From Prevotella sp. (lineage in GTDB: Bacteria; Bacteroidota; Bacteroidia; Bacteroidales; Bacteroidaceae): a stretch of 64,000 nucleotides of DNA. The translations under genes were made by a program, and so were the position numbers. Position 1 is the stretch's first letter; each line of letters starts with the position of its first letter. The stretch covers positions 47,371 through 111,370 of the forward strand of contig JAGCOB010000024.1 in the NCBI GenBank assembly GCA_017645645.1, in the 5' to 3' direction. Shown piece after piece: positions 1 through 7,903 of the stretch. The notes under the pieces were generated by a model that saw only the letters and a program-made list of their open reading frames with translations, did no database searches and was not told the origin of the DNA.

Positions 1-1565
1 TCGGGGTCTCCTTGTGCACCTTCGTAGTGGACGGGACGGGTGGGGTCGAACTCATGGAGCCATGCTGACATAGCGGCTTGGTTAGGACCGTAACCGCTCT
101 CGTTACCAAGACTCCAGAAGATGATACATGGATGATTCTTGTCACGTTCAGCCATACGGATGGCTCTGTCGAGGAAGGCGTCTCCCCAGTCAGGTGTCGA
201 TGCCAGCGTACCACGCAGACCATGTGTCTCACAGTCTGCTTCGTCCATCACATACATCCCCATAGAGTCGCAGAGCTCATACCAGCGGGGACAGTTGGGA
301 TAGTGTGACAGTCGTACGGCATTGACATGGGCTGCCTTCATCAGCCTCAGGTCCTTGAGCATCAACTCCTCTGTCATCACACGGGCTTTGTATGGGTCGT
401 GCTCATGACGGTTGACACCCCGTATCTTGATGGGGTGTCCGTTGATGAGTAACTGTCCGTCTTCGATACGGATGACGCGGAAACCAACCTTCTGGCTGAC
501 TTGTTCGACGACGGTGCCGTCTCCTTTTTGTAATTGCAGACAGAGGGTATAGAGATAGGGACTTTCTGTACTCCACAAGTGAGGGTTGTCGACCTTCATC
601 TCCATACGGTTGAACTTACGATAGCCACGTTGTGGATACCATTCATTCATACGGGCTGCTTTGTGGGCGAGGTCCAGGACTTCATTTGCCGCGACCGTGT
701 CAACAGCTATGGGACGGTTGCCGTCTGACAACGTGGCGACGAGACGATAGTCATCACCCGTCTCACCACCGTAGACGGAGAATTGTGGATTGATGGCAAG
801 CGTCCATTCCCCCTTCTCTTTGGAGGGGGTCAGGGGGAGGGTCCTTATGGCGACATCTCTCAGACGGATGTCAGGGGTGTGATAGAGCAGCACGTCCCGG
901 TGAATACCACCAAAACGCCAGAAATCCTGGTCTTCCAGATAGGAGCCGTCACTGTATTTGTATACCTCTATGGCAATCTGGTTTGTTCCTTTCTTGATAT
1001 AACGGGTGACATTGAACTCCGAGGGCTCCATGGAACCTTGGCTATAACCGACTTTCTCACCGTTGATCCATACATAAAAGGCACTCATCACTCCCTCAAA
1101 GCGTAGGAACGTCTGTCCCTCTTGCCAGCCGTCAGGTAAGGTGAATGTCCGCCTGTATTGTCCGGTAGGGTTACGCTCCTCATAAGTTGTCCAATCCTTC
1201 TTCGGCTCCTTCATGACGTATGGCGGGTCTATCTTGAAAGGATAACCGGCGGAGATATAGATGGGTGTACCATAACCGTTGACCTCCCAGTTGGCTGGAA
1301 CACTTAGCGTCTTCCACTTGGACACATCATAGTCTGTACGATAGAAGTCTACGATGCGCTCATCGGGTGTCTTCGTCCAGCGGAACGCCCATGTACCGTT
1401 GAGCGATAACTGACGGTCACCCTTCTGTTTGTCATATGGAATGAAATAGGCACGTGCTGGCTCGCGGTTGATCTGCAACACGTGATTGTCTTCCCAGTCG
1501 TGGTGCTCTTGTGCAGCAACGGTGAGGGAGGATAACAGGGAAAGTAGGAATATCTGTCGTTTCAT
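1..1565 (-). CDS. GH2 beta-galactosidase, N-terminal part (runs off window)
   Basis: Secreted or periplasmic family 2 glycoside hydrolase, expected to remove terminal beta-galactosyl or related residues. The 521 visible codons start with a signal peptide ending near LTVAAQ. They continue through the GH2 sugar-binding jelly roll (about 40-220) and the Ig-like domain into the TIM barrel, with RGVNRHEHDP, NAVRLSHYPN and SLGNES; Glu489 in the last motif is the expected acid/base. The nucleophile Glu lies beyond the window edge. The gene starts one base after the stop of the upstream GH2 fusion gene, so they are surely co-transcribed. Around residues 242-254 a C-rich repeat-like stretch (LPLTPSKEKGEW) interrupts the Ig-like domain. 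The family is certain; the exact sugar is not. Confidence 0.9.
   Translation of the reverse strand, partial: MKRQIFLLSLLSSLTVAAQEHHDWEDNHVLQINREPARAYFIPYDKQKGDRQLSLNGTWAFRWTKTPDERIVDFYRTDYDVSKWKTLSVPANWEVNGYGTPIYISAGYPFKIDPPYVMKEPKKDWTTYEERNPTGQYRRTFTLPDGWQEGQTFLRFEGVMSAFYVWINGEKVGYSQGSMEPSEFNVTRYIKKGTNQIAIEVYKYSDGSYLEDQDFWRFGGIHRDVLLYHTPDIRLRDVAIRTLPLTPSKEKGEWTLAINPQFSVYGGETGDDYRLVATLSDGNRPIAVDTVAANEVLDLAHKAARMNEWYPQRGYRKFNRMEMKVDNPHLWSTESPYLYTLCLQLQKGDGTVVEQVSQKVGFRVIRIEDGQLLINGHPIKIRGVNRHEHDPYKARVMTEELMLKDLRLMKAAHVNAVRLSHYPNCPRWYELCDSMGMYVMDEADCETHGLRGTLASTPDWGDAFLDRAIRMAERDKNHPCIIFWSLGNESGYGPNQAAMSAWLHEFDPTRPVHYEGAQGDP
805..840. repeat. C-rich partly palindromic repeat inside the GH2 gene
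   Basis: On the coding strand this reads as a run of C, a short spacer, then CCCCCTCCAAAGAGAAGGGG, a hairpin of C-rich and G-rich arms. A similar C-rich/G-rich hairpin followed by GGGGGTGAGG occurs inside the ABC ATPase gene (43253-43292). Both are read in frame without a stop. They look like two members of one dispersed repeat family. Confidence 0.5.
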
Positions 1566-1566
1566 C

Positions 1567-4500
1567 TTATTCTATCGTGAGGTTATCAAATAGCATATCG
1601 TTAATACCGTCTCCTGTGAGGACGACATGGTAGTGGCCGGCATTGATCTGGGTACCTGTCGTGATACTGGTCATCTTACGCTTGGTCTTTTTTTGCTGGG
1701 TCTGCAGGAACGAGACATCGGCATCCTTATACACCACGCCCTTTGTGTCGGTAATGCGGACTTTCAACTGACGGGCTTTTTCCGGGTTGTAGTATTTCCA
1801 TCGGAGTGCATAGACCTTGGCGACACCAACATTAAAGTCCCATTCCATTCTGTTCTTCACTTTCTTGCCTTCCACCTCCATGGCGGTCTTGGCACGCGGC
1901 GGCAACAGGGAATCTGGTGTCTTGACCAAGATGTCGTTGTTGAAGTCTGCCCATAACGATGGAGAGGTGGACAGGATATCCTGTCGTCGGGTCTTTGTCA
2001 TAGCCTGATTGTCATCAGTAGCAATGGCGATGGCGGCAATCATGGCCTGTCCTGCCTTGACCTTGGGGAAGTCAATCTTAATCTCTTCTCCTTGGTTATC
2101 AATTTCTATCACCCGTTGATAGGGCTTTCCATAATGTACCTGTGCCCAGATATCCAGGTCATGGATATAGGTCTTTCCATTAACGGCGACATCAAAGATA
2201 CGCAGTCCTTCTGCATCTTGCTGGCGGTACCACGGCTCTATGAAGTACAGTTCAATGCGGTATTTGCCTGGACTGGCAGGAAAATGGAAACTCAGTTTAT
2301 GACGACCGAAACGGGATGTCTGGAAAAGGGGAGAGGAGACGGCATCGTTATAAGTCTGTGATGCCTGATAGGGACTGACCCGTAAGGAATCTGACTGGTA
2401 ACAGTCTCCCCAGGATTGCGACCATTGCCGGTTGTCTTGCATCCATCGGTTGCCGTTCTTGTCGGTATAGTCATCACCGCCGCAGTTCAGGCGATACAGG
2501 TAGGTATAGCCTTTGGCAGGCATCAGGCATATCTCGTCGATGTCAGCCGTCTTGGGGGCAATCGGCTGATTGTTGTAATGCTGCTGATACATATAGAACG
2601 CATCGGTCGGTTGGTCCCAGATGGTGAAGAGTCCTTTATAATTGAATGGTCCCACTTTGTCAACACGGCGCAGTGCCTCGTCTGGCTGTCGTCTGCCAGG
2701 ATTGTCATGACTGGTGAGCAACCAGAGGAACTGTCCGCAGATACTGTCTCTCGCCTGTTCGGCAAGGAGAACTTTCTTCTGGAGTATCTCACAGAACTTC
2801 TCTTCTGTGTAGTTCTCACCGGTATGGTTACCAAGGGTACGCCAAGCCCCGTATTCCCCGTTCAGCAGTTGCTCAGGTCTCTTCATCTCATTTCCGTAGT
2901 TGTCGATGTCTCCGCCATAGGTACCGCTCCAGTTCTGTACCACGTTCCAATCGGTACCTTCTCCACCATTACAGGTGGTGATGAGACGTGAACTGCCACA
3001 ACGGGGATCCATCTCGCGGATGATGGCACAACACTCTTCGGCAAAGTCTTTGGGCAGCGTACTCTCGTTCTGGAGTCCCCAGAGAATGATGGAGGGGGAG
3101 TTGCGGCGCTCCTTTACCCATTGGCGCAGATGACGCTTGAAACTTTCACGGAACTCGGGGGTGTCGTACCAGATATGGGCAGAGAACTGCGGCCACCAGA
3201 GAATACCTTCTTTGTCAAGCAGTTCCTGATAATGTAGGTTATGGGGCTGGTGGGCGTCACGGAAGGCATTGAAACCGGCATCCTTCACCATCTTGACACG
3301 GGCCTCTATCTGTTCGTTGATGAAAGCATGACTCTGTCCGAACTCATGTTCATACTCACAGACACCATTGATAAAGACGGGTTTGCCATTCAGCATAAAT
3401 CGCTGGTCACCATCTTTTCTGCTGAGCGGCCAGGAGGCGACGGAGAAGCCATAAGGCGTATCGGTACTTTCCGTAGCTTTCCCGTTGCGCTTGACAATGG
3501 TATTGACATGATAGAGATAGGGATGATCTGTACTCCATCGTATGGGATGGGTGACGCTTGCCGACTGGCGGATGGTCTTGGTCTCTCCAGCCTTCAGTGC
3601 TACGGTTTCGGTAAGTCGGACGACTTGTTTTCCGTTCTTCTCACATAACTTGTTGACCAGTTCTATCGTTGTCGCTGTTGTGCTGTAGTTTTTGATCTCT
3701 GTCTCGATAAAGAGACTGTCACAGGCTTCGTTGTTCCATACATGCACTCCGAAGGGCTCAATCCTGACAGGGTCGGTCACTTCCAGTACCACGGGGCGGT
3801 AGATGCCGAAAGGCTGACTGCCTTCACTGAATCCCCATTCACTGCTGCATCCCCCACATACCCATGGCATATCCGTAATGCCTGAGGGATGGGATACCAG
3901 GACGGTGAGCGTGTTCTCTTTTCCTGGTTGTACATAGGGGGTAATATCAATGGTCTCGGTGGTACGTCCGATGTCATGCCGTCCCAGGTTGTGACCGTTC
4001 AAGATAATTTCTGCATAGGTTCCGACTCCCTCAAAGCGCAGGAAATACCGCTTATTTTTCAGATCAGGAACAAGGAATGTCTTCTGAAAGGTGGCATCAC
4101 CATGCAGGTTACCGTGTTCTTTCTGTACGGCACCATCATAGTCGTCGAGGTTGAGGGGAATGTCATTGGTGAATGTCCGTCCGTTGAAGGTGACTTCCCA
4201 GTTGTCGTTCAACGACTGTGTATAGCGGTGTCCCGTAGGTTCCGGGGTGGGGAAGTTGACTTCGCTCTTGCCCAGATGTTTGCTGGTGGCTACGGCAATA
4301 CCGCGCTGCTGGTCGTTGTTGACGGCACAATAGAAATGGTATACCACACCGTTATGCTTCACCACATAACTCTTATGGGCAAACATCTCGTCATAGGGCT
4401 TGGAGGGGATAATCAGGTCGTCGCCTGTCCAGTCCGTCCAGTTGACGAGGTCGCGACTGACGGCGAAGGTGTTGAAGGCATTGTATTCACGGGTGGGGTT

Positions 4501-5373
4501 AAAGGCAGAGAAATAGAACATCACCCACAGGTCGTTCATCCTGACGATCTGGGCATCACCTGTAATCGTCCCGTCACTATCGTGGGCAAACACGGGATTG
4601 CCGTTGTAGCGCTTCCATTTCTTCAAGTCCTTGGAGAGGGCGATACCGATACGCTCCCCTTTGGGATGGGTGTCGTCCTTGCCTCCGGCATTGTAGAACA
4701 TCACGAAGGGATATTGCTCCTCACCCTTGATACGCTGTTGCTTGTCCTTCATCCAGTAAATGGTACTCTTATACTGCGTCAGCCGTTCCCACCATTGGGC
4801 ATCTTTGTCGTCGTAACTCATCAAGGGGGTAGACTGCGTGTCCCACTGATGGACTGTGGTGATGTCCTTGTCTGTGGAGGCGATACCGATACTCAATGGG
4901 GCATTGACGGCTTCATAGCCTGTTCCGGGTCCGCCGATATAGGTGATATAATGGCGGTTCTTGTAAGGTTGCATCTCATAGGATCCGTCCCATTGGTAGT
5001 CGATGAGGGCAGGAAAACCGCCCCGTTGGTTCTGGTCCCATAACTGCTGTCCGTCGGCAGGGTAGGCGAGGATGCGTCCCAAGGTCGTCCAATGTAACAG
5101 GTCGTCAGAGGTGGCAAGCCATGTCTCATAGCCGCGTCCGTCAGTACCATCCTTGCCATTATAGCAGACATAGGTCATCAGCCACTTGTCGCCTTCGCGA
5201 AACACGGTAGGACAGTCTATTTTGTGATAGTTGTCGGTTGGTGCCACCACCATACCATATTTATAGGGCGTACGCACCTCCTGGTAAATGCGGCTCATCT
5301 CTTCTTGTGTGACGGGCTGGGCACCTACCGCTAATGGTAATATAGATAGCAGGTAAAGGATAATCTTCTTCAT
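1567..5373 (-). CDS. Beta-propeller (GH137/GH43-like) + GH2 + malectin fusion glycosidase
   Basis: Large secreted enzyme of 1268 residues with a signal peptide (cut near VGAQ). Residues about 35-370 form a repetitive beta-propeller with blade motifs such as WLATSDDLLHW and IALSKDLKKW, resembling GH43/GH32/GH137 folds. Residues 390-660 are the GH2 sugar-binding and Ig-like domains and 665-960 the GH2 TIM barrel. The barrel has acid/base Glu770 (WGLQNES) and nucleophile Glu840 (LLNGEYGAW). Residues about 970-1120 look like a malectin carbohydrate-binding domain, followed by a beta-rich tail. A propeller fused to GH2 is known for the rhamnogalacturonan II enzyme GH137-GH2 of Bacteroides, and the neighbours fit that polymer. 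The GH2 part is certain; the propeller family is a guess. Confidence 0.85.
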   Translation of the reverse strand: MKKIILYLLSILPLAVGAQPVTQEEMSRIYQEVRTPYKYGMVVAPTDNYHKIDCPTVFREGDKWLMTYVCYNGKDGTDGRGYETWLATSDDLLHWTTLGRILAYPADGQQLWDQNQRGGFPALIDYQWDGSYEMQPYKNRHYITYIGGPGTGYEAVNAPLSIGIASTDKDITTVHQWDTQSTPLMSYDDKDAQWWERLTQYKSTIYWMKDKQQRIKGEEQYPFVMFYNAGGKDDTHPKGERIGIALSKDLKKWKRYNGNPVFAHDSDGTITGDAQIVRMNDLWVMFYFSAFNPTREYNAFNTFAVSRDLVNWTDWTGDDLIIPSKPYDEMFAHKSYVVKHNGVVYHFYCAVNNDQQRGIAVATSKHLGKSEVNFPTPEPTGHRYTQSLNDNWEVTFNGRTFTNDIPLNLDDYDGAVQKEHGNLHGDATFQKTFLVPDLKNKRYFLRFEGVGTYAEIILNGHNLGRHDIGRTTETIDITPYVQPGKENTLTVLVSHPSGITDMPWVCGGCSSEWGFSEGSQPFGIYRPVVLEVTDPVRIEPFGVHVWNNEACDSLFIETEIKNYSTTATTIELVNKLCEKNGKQVVRLTETVALKAGETKTIRQSASVTHPIRWSTDHPYLYHVNTIVKRNGKATESTDTPYGFSVASWPLSRKDGDQRFMLNGKPVFINGVCEYEHEFGQSHAFINEQIEARVKMVKDAGFNAFRDAHQPHNLHYQELLDKEGILWWPQFSAHIWYDTPEFRESFKRHLRQWVKERRNSPSIILWGLQNESTLPKDFAEECCAIIREMDPRCGSSRLITTCNGGEGTDWNVVQNWSGTYGGDIDNYGNEMKRPEQLLNGEYGAWRTLGNHTGENYTEEKFCEILQKKVLLAEQARDSICGQFLWLLTSHDNPGRRQPDEALRRVDKVGPFNYKGLFTIWDQPTDAFYMYQQHYNNQPIAPKTADIDEICLMPAKGYTYLYRLNCGGDDYTDKNGNRWMQDNRQWSQSWGDCYQSDSLRVSPYQASQTYNDAVSSPLFQTSRFGRHKLSFHFPASPGKYRIELYFIEPWYRQQDAEGLRIFDVAVNGKTYIHDLDIWAQVHYGKPYQRVIEIDNQGEEIKIDFPKVKAGQAMIAAIAIATDDNQAMTKTRRQDILSTSPSLWADFNNDILVKTPDSLLPPRAKTAMEVEGKKVKNRMEWDFNVGVAKVYALRWKYYNPEKARQLKVRITDTKGVVYKDADVSFLQTQQKKTKRKMTSITTGTQINAGHYHVVLTGDGINDMLFDNLTIE

Positions 5374-5423
5374 CTGTTAGTCGTTTTAGTAGTTTTCTTC
5401 TTTCGTTTGTCTATTATGTTTTA

Positions 5424-7004
5424 TTACCAAGACATAACGACCTTTTTGCCACGATGGATATATAGGCCTTTCTCAGTGGGTCTGCCAGCAAGTTTCCGAC
5501 CACTCAGGTCGTACCATGCATCATCCATCAGATCTCTTTCATCAGTTATCGTCTTGATACCTGTGGGCGTTGAGCCGTCAACCCATTCGAAATAACTGAA
5601 AAACTCACTTGACAACTTTACCAAGAACTTGCTGCCTGAGTTAAGATGGTCGCTATCACTATAGGTGTCGTCTATGCGGTATATGTCGTTCTCACCACTG
5701 GGATGGGCACCGCGGAAGGCAAGATAATTGCCGTAGGGCACCACCATATCACCCTTCGAGTGTGCAAACTGTATGCGGTGCTGAGGCTGCCAGCCAGTGC
5801 AGACATTGTTAGCCTCCAAGGCGTAACGCAAGTCCTCATAAGGATCACCTGTCAAGGCTGGTGTGCTGTTGAAGTTGTTGGAATTCTTCAGATAGTTGTA
5901 TAATCCAGGGGAGAAGATTTTATCGAGATGGGCCCACGCTACAGTCTCTGTGCCCCAAATCATACCTGGTACCTCTTGCTTGAAAAACATCTCGCTCATG
6001 TTAGCCGGTGCAGTGTAGGTCTTCTCTCCAATGGTGACTGCTCCTTCGTCCATCTGCGTGAGCCACGCCTTGTTGATGTCACTGGTGCTCATGTTTTTGT
6101 TATTCAACCAGTCCAAGATGCCAGTGTCGAGGAACGATTGTGCCAAGTAGTCGTTAATAGTGTGACTGGACATGTTGGGGTCACAGACAATCATGCCATT
6201 CATGATCATTGGAAGGACGACAGGCATGGTAGCCTGTTCTTGGCGGTGGCTAGTGGTAGTGCCATAGCTGGTACCGTCGTCATCCATGTAGTAACGCATG
6301 GTAGCAATGAGATCGTAGGGACCGTCACCGCATATGGTGCCGCGGAAGTGCAACTGGTCGCTGAGGTCGTTCATTTCGATATAGCGTTGCACGGCAAGGG
6401 CAGCTGCACCGCCTTGCGAATAGCCAATGCTGAAGCAGCGCCAATCGTCTTTCAGCGGCAGCGTGTTGTCTGCTCCGTTAAGTTTACCATAAAGCTCCAG
6501 TCCGTAGGTTACTGCTTCAATGACCTGCTTTGCCGTTATCTCCTCAGCAAGGTAGGGATGTGTCCTGTCACTCGACACACCGTAACCCTCGTAATCTGGC
6601 ATAATGACGATGCTGCGCTTGACGATGGATTTGTAGGGATTTTTCTCATCGTAGGCGTAGCCTTCAAATAAAGGGACAAGAACAACAAAGTCGGCAGACG
6701 AGGTCGTATAACTGGTGGGACACTGCGAATTGGAGGTGACAGTATAGTGGCTGTATATGTGTACGGATTCGATGGCTGCACCCTCCTCTGGCTCTTTTGG
6801 TGCCCAGCATGCCAATAGTGACGAGAGCACAATGGGCTCCCCCGTCACGCTGGTCGTTGGGTAGTTGAACTTATAGACCATTCTGTTTCCCAGCGTCGTT
6901 ATGTATGGTTCCAACTCGGTGGAAGGCACAGGTGCTTCTGCCCATGCTCCCTGTACGACTGCGCACAGCAGTAAAACTACGTAATATAAAGAATTCTTTT
7001 TCAT
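5424..7004 (-). CDS. Secreted alpha/beta-hydrolase (esterase/lipase-like)
   Basis: A 526-residue exported serine hydrolase, probably an esterase removing acyl or methyl groups from plant glycan. It has a signal peptide ending near QGAWA, the oxyanion-side motif PDYEGYG (136-142), nucleophile elbow GYSQGG with Ser196, and late acidic and histidine candidates in KGDMVVP and SDSDHLNS. The layout resembles secretory lipases. The C-terminus (YDLSGRKLAGRPTEKGLYI) is the short beta-rich tail typical of Prevotella surface proteins, similar to a type IX secretion sorting tail. The gene has its own promoter and lies 50 bp upstream of the GH2 fusion. The substrate is unknown. Confidence 0.75.
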   Translation of the reverse strand: MKKNSLYYVVLLLCAVVQGAWAEAPVPSTELEPYITTLGNRMVYKFNYPTTSVTGEPIVLSSLLACWAPKEPEEGAAIESVHIYSHYTVTSNSQCPTSYTTSSADFVVLVPLFEGYAYDEKNPYKSIVKRSIVIMPDYEGYGVSSDRTHPYLAEEITAKQVIEAVTYGLELYGKLNGADNTLPLKDDWRCFSIGYSQGGAAALAVQRYIEMNDLSDQLHFRGTICGDGPYDLIATMRYYMDDDGTSYGTTTSHRQEQATMPVVLPMIMNGMIVCDPNMSSHTINDYLAQSFLDTGILDWLNNKNMSTSDINKAWLTQMDEGAVTIGEKTYTAPANMSEMFFKQEVPGMIWGTETVAWAHLDKIFSPGLYNYLKNSNNFNSTPALTGDPYEDLRYALEANNVCTGWQPQHRIQFAHSKGDMVVPYGNYLAFRGAHPSGENDIYRIDDTYSDSDHLNSGSKFLVKLSSEFFSYFEWVDGSTPTGIKTITDERDLMDDAWYDLSGRKLAGRPTEKGLYIHRGKKVVMSW

Positions 7005-7031
7005 TGTCTTATTCTATATCTAATCTTCTTG

Positions 7032-7063
7032 CAAAATTACAAATTAGTGAGAAGAAAACCAAA
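7032..7063 (-). promoter_or_regulatory. Bacteroidota promoter of the esterase gene
   Basis: On the minus strand TAATTTTG (7039-7032) is preceded 20 bp upstream by TTTG (7063-7060), matching the TTTG / TAnnTTTG consensus. The expected transcription start lies about 24 nt before the ATG at 7004. Confidence 0.65.
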
Positions 7064-7157
7064 TATAAAAAGACAAAAGTGCTCATGAAGGTCATGACCA
7101 GTAGCAGGAAGGTAGCAGGATAGCAGGATTATTTCTTTTTTATCAATATGGAAGGAA

Positions 7158-7332
7158 CGGCTTCCAAGGGTTGTTCCGATGGCTTCCAAGGGTTGTGCCG
7201 ATGGTTGCCATGGGGGTGAGGAAAAACATCCATGGGTGAAAGAAATGGCTCCCAAGGGTCGTGCCGATATCTCCTATGGGGGTATAGGGATGCTTCCCAT
7301 GAGTGATGGGAGATATCGGAACACCCCATAGG
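7158..7332. repeat. Non-coding minisatellite with a 22-bp period
   Basis: The 391-bp gap between the esterase gene and the RHH gene holds a degenerate tandem array. The near-palindromic core (CCAAGGG, CCATGGG or CTATGGG) recurs at 7164, 7186, 7208, 7230, 7252, 7274 and about 7296, exactly 22 bp apart. A further weaker CCATAGG follows at 7326. The best-conserved unit is close to CCAAGGGTTGTGCCGATGGC. Apart from the esterase promoter I see no gene in the gap. It is not a CRISPR array: units are contiguous, without spacers, and there are no cas genes. Confidence 0.75.
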
Positions 7333-7395
7333 AGGTATCGGAGTAAGTGACAGATGGCATCCCTTTCTTATATTGACCCGATGGAAATACTCTCT

Positions 7396-7656
7396 TCATT
7401 TCGCATCATCCTCTATAGCCTTAAACATATCCTCTGCACAACAGTAGAGTTCTTCTTCAGGATATTCAGTTCTAGACATGGCTTCCTTGATGGCAGCCTT
7501 AGTTGTCTCATTAGGCTCATGGTACACAATATCAAGCAGCACGCTCTCCACATAGTTGTTCAATGTGCGATTTTCTCGTGCAGCATTGCGCTTCAGTCCT
7601 TCAAGGAGATCAGCCCTTAGACGGAAAGATGCAGGTTTCCTTACTATTGTTGCCAT
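7396..7656 (-). CDS. Ribbon-helix-helix protein, solitary antitoxin-like
   Basis: An 86-residue protein with an N-terminal RHH-type pattern: a beta strand (KPASFRLRADLLEGLK) followed by two helices with ENRTLNNYVESVL. Such proteins are usually antitoxins of type II toxin-antitoxin pairs and bind their own promoter. No toxin gene follows; the DNA downstream is the 22-bp minisatellite. The acidic tail (residues 60-86) could bind a toxin encoded elsewhere. The gene lies between the esterase and the remnant left by the island insertion and may be an older solitary gene. Confidence 0.7.
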   Translation of the reverse strand: MATIVRKPASFRLRADLLEGLKRNAARENRTLNNYVESVLLDIVYHEPNETTKAAIKEAMSRTEYPEEELYCCAEDMFKAIEDDAK

Positions 7657-7689
7657 ACTATTGAGTTTAATTGTATTACATTTAATTGC

Positions 7690-7697
7690 AAAGATAG
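7690..7697 (-). promoter_or_regulatory. -7 element (TATCTTTG) of the RHH gene
   Basis: Minus-strand TATCTTTG lies 34 nt upstream of the ATG at 7656, with an ATTTG candidate -33 element about 20 bp further upstream. Confidence 0.55.
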
Positions 7698-7771
7698 GAA
7701 TAAATTCTTAAAGTCACAAATAATTGAGGAAAAAGTTGGAAAAACATAATGACGACAAAAGAATTAGGGAA

Positions 7772-7798
7772 ACAAAAAGGAGTGCTTGGGGCACTCCT
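7772..7798 (-). terminator. Rho-independent terminator at the left island edge
   Basis: Minus-strand hairpin AGGAGTGC / GCACTCCT with a 5-nt loop, followed by TTTTTG. It was probably the terminator of the glycosidase gene now at 15420-18026. The copy next to that gene (from 15405) keeps only the arm nearest the gene, so the island insertion split gene and terminator. Confidence 0.75.
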
Positions 7799-7903
7799 AA
7801 GATGTTACTTTTGGAACAGCCACTCGACTTCTCCGGAGGGACTGTTGAGGCCGCAGTCGCGGGGTTTGATGTCGCTAGTAGTGAAGCCTGCCACCATGAG
7901 GAT
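7790..7903 (-). pseudogene. Duplicated 3' end of the TIM-barrel glycosidase gene (left copy of 114-bp repeat)
   Basis: Aligns without gaps to 15405-15518 with 8 mismatches in 114 bp (about 93% identity). On the minus strand it would encode the last residues of the glycosidase, ending in GPSGEVEWLFQK-like sequence and a stop at 7805. It has no start and is a remnant. It marks the left boundary of the 7.5-kb island and still carries the complete terminator hairpin. The end of the nuclease gene (7875) runs into it in another frame. Confidence 0.85.

Noticed and set aside
3889-5043. A 384-codon open frame opposite the propeller/GH2 gene
   Set aside because: Antisense to a well-supported enzyme; sequence is low-quality, Val/Gly-rich shadow.
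7158-7332. CRISPR array
   Set aside because: Units of 22 bp are contiguous and degenerate, there are no spacers, and no cas genes are nearby. The Cas4-like nuclease is a DUF2779 fusion.
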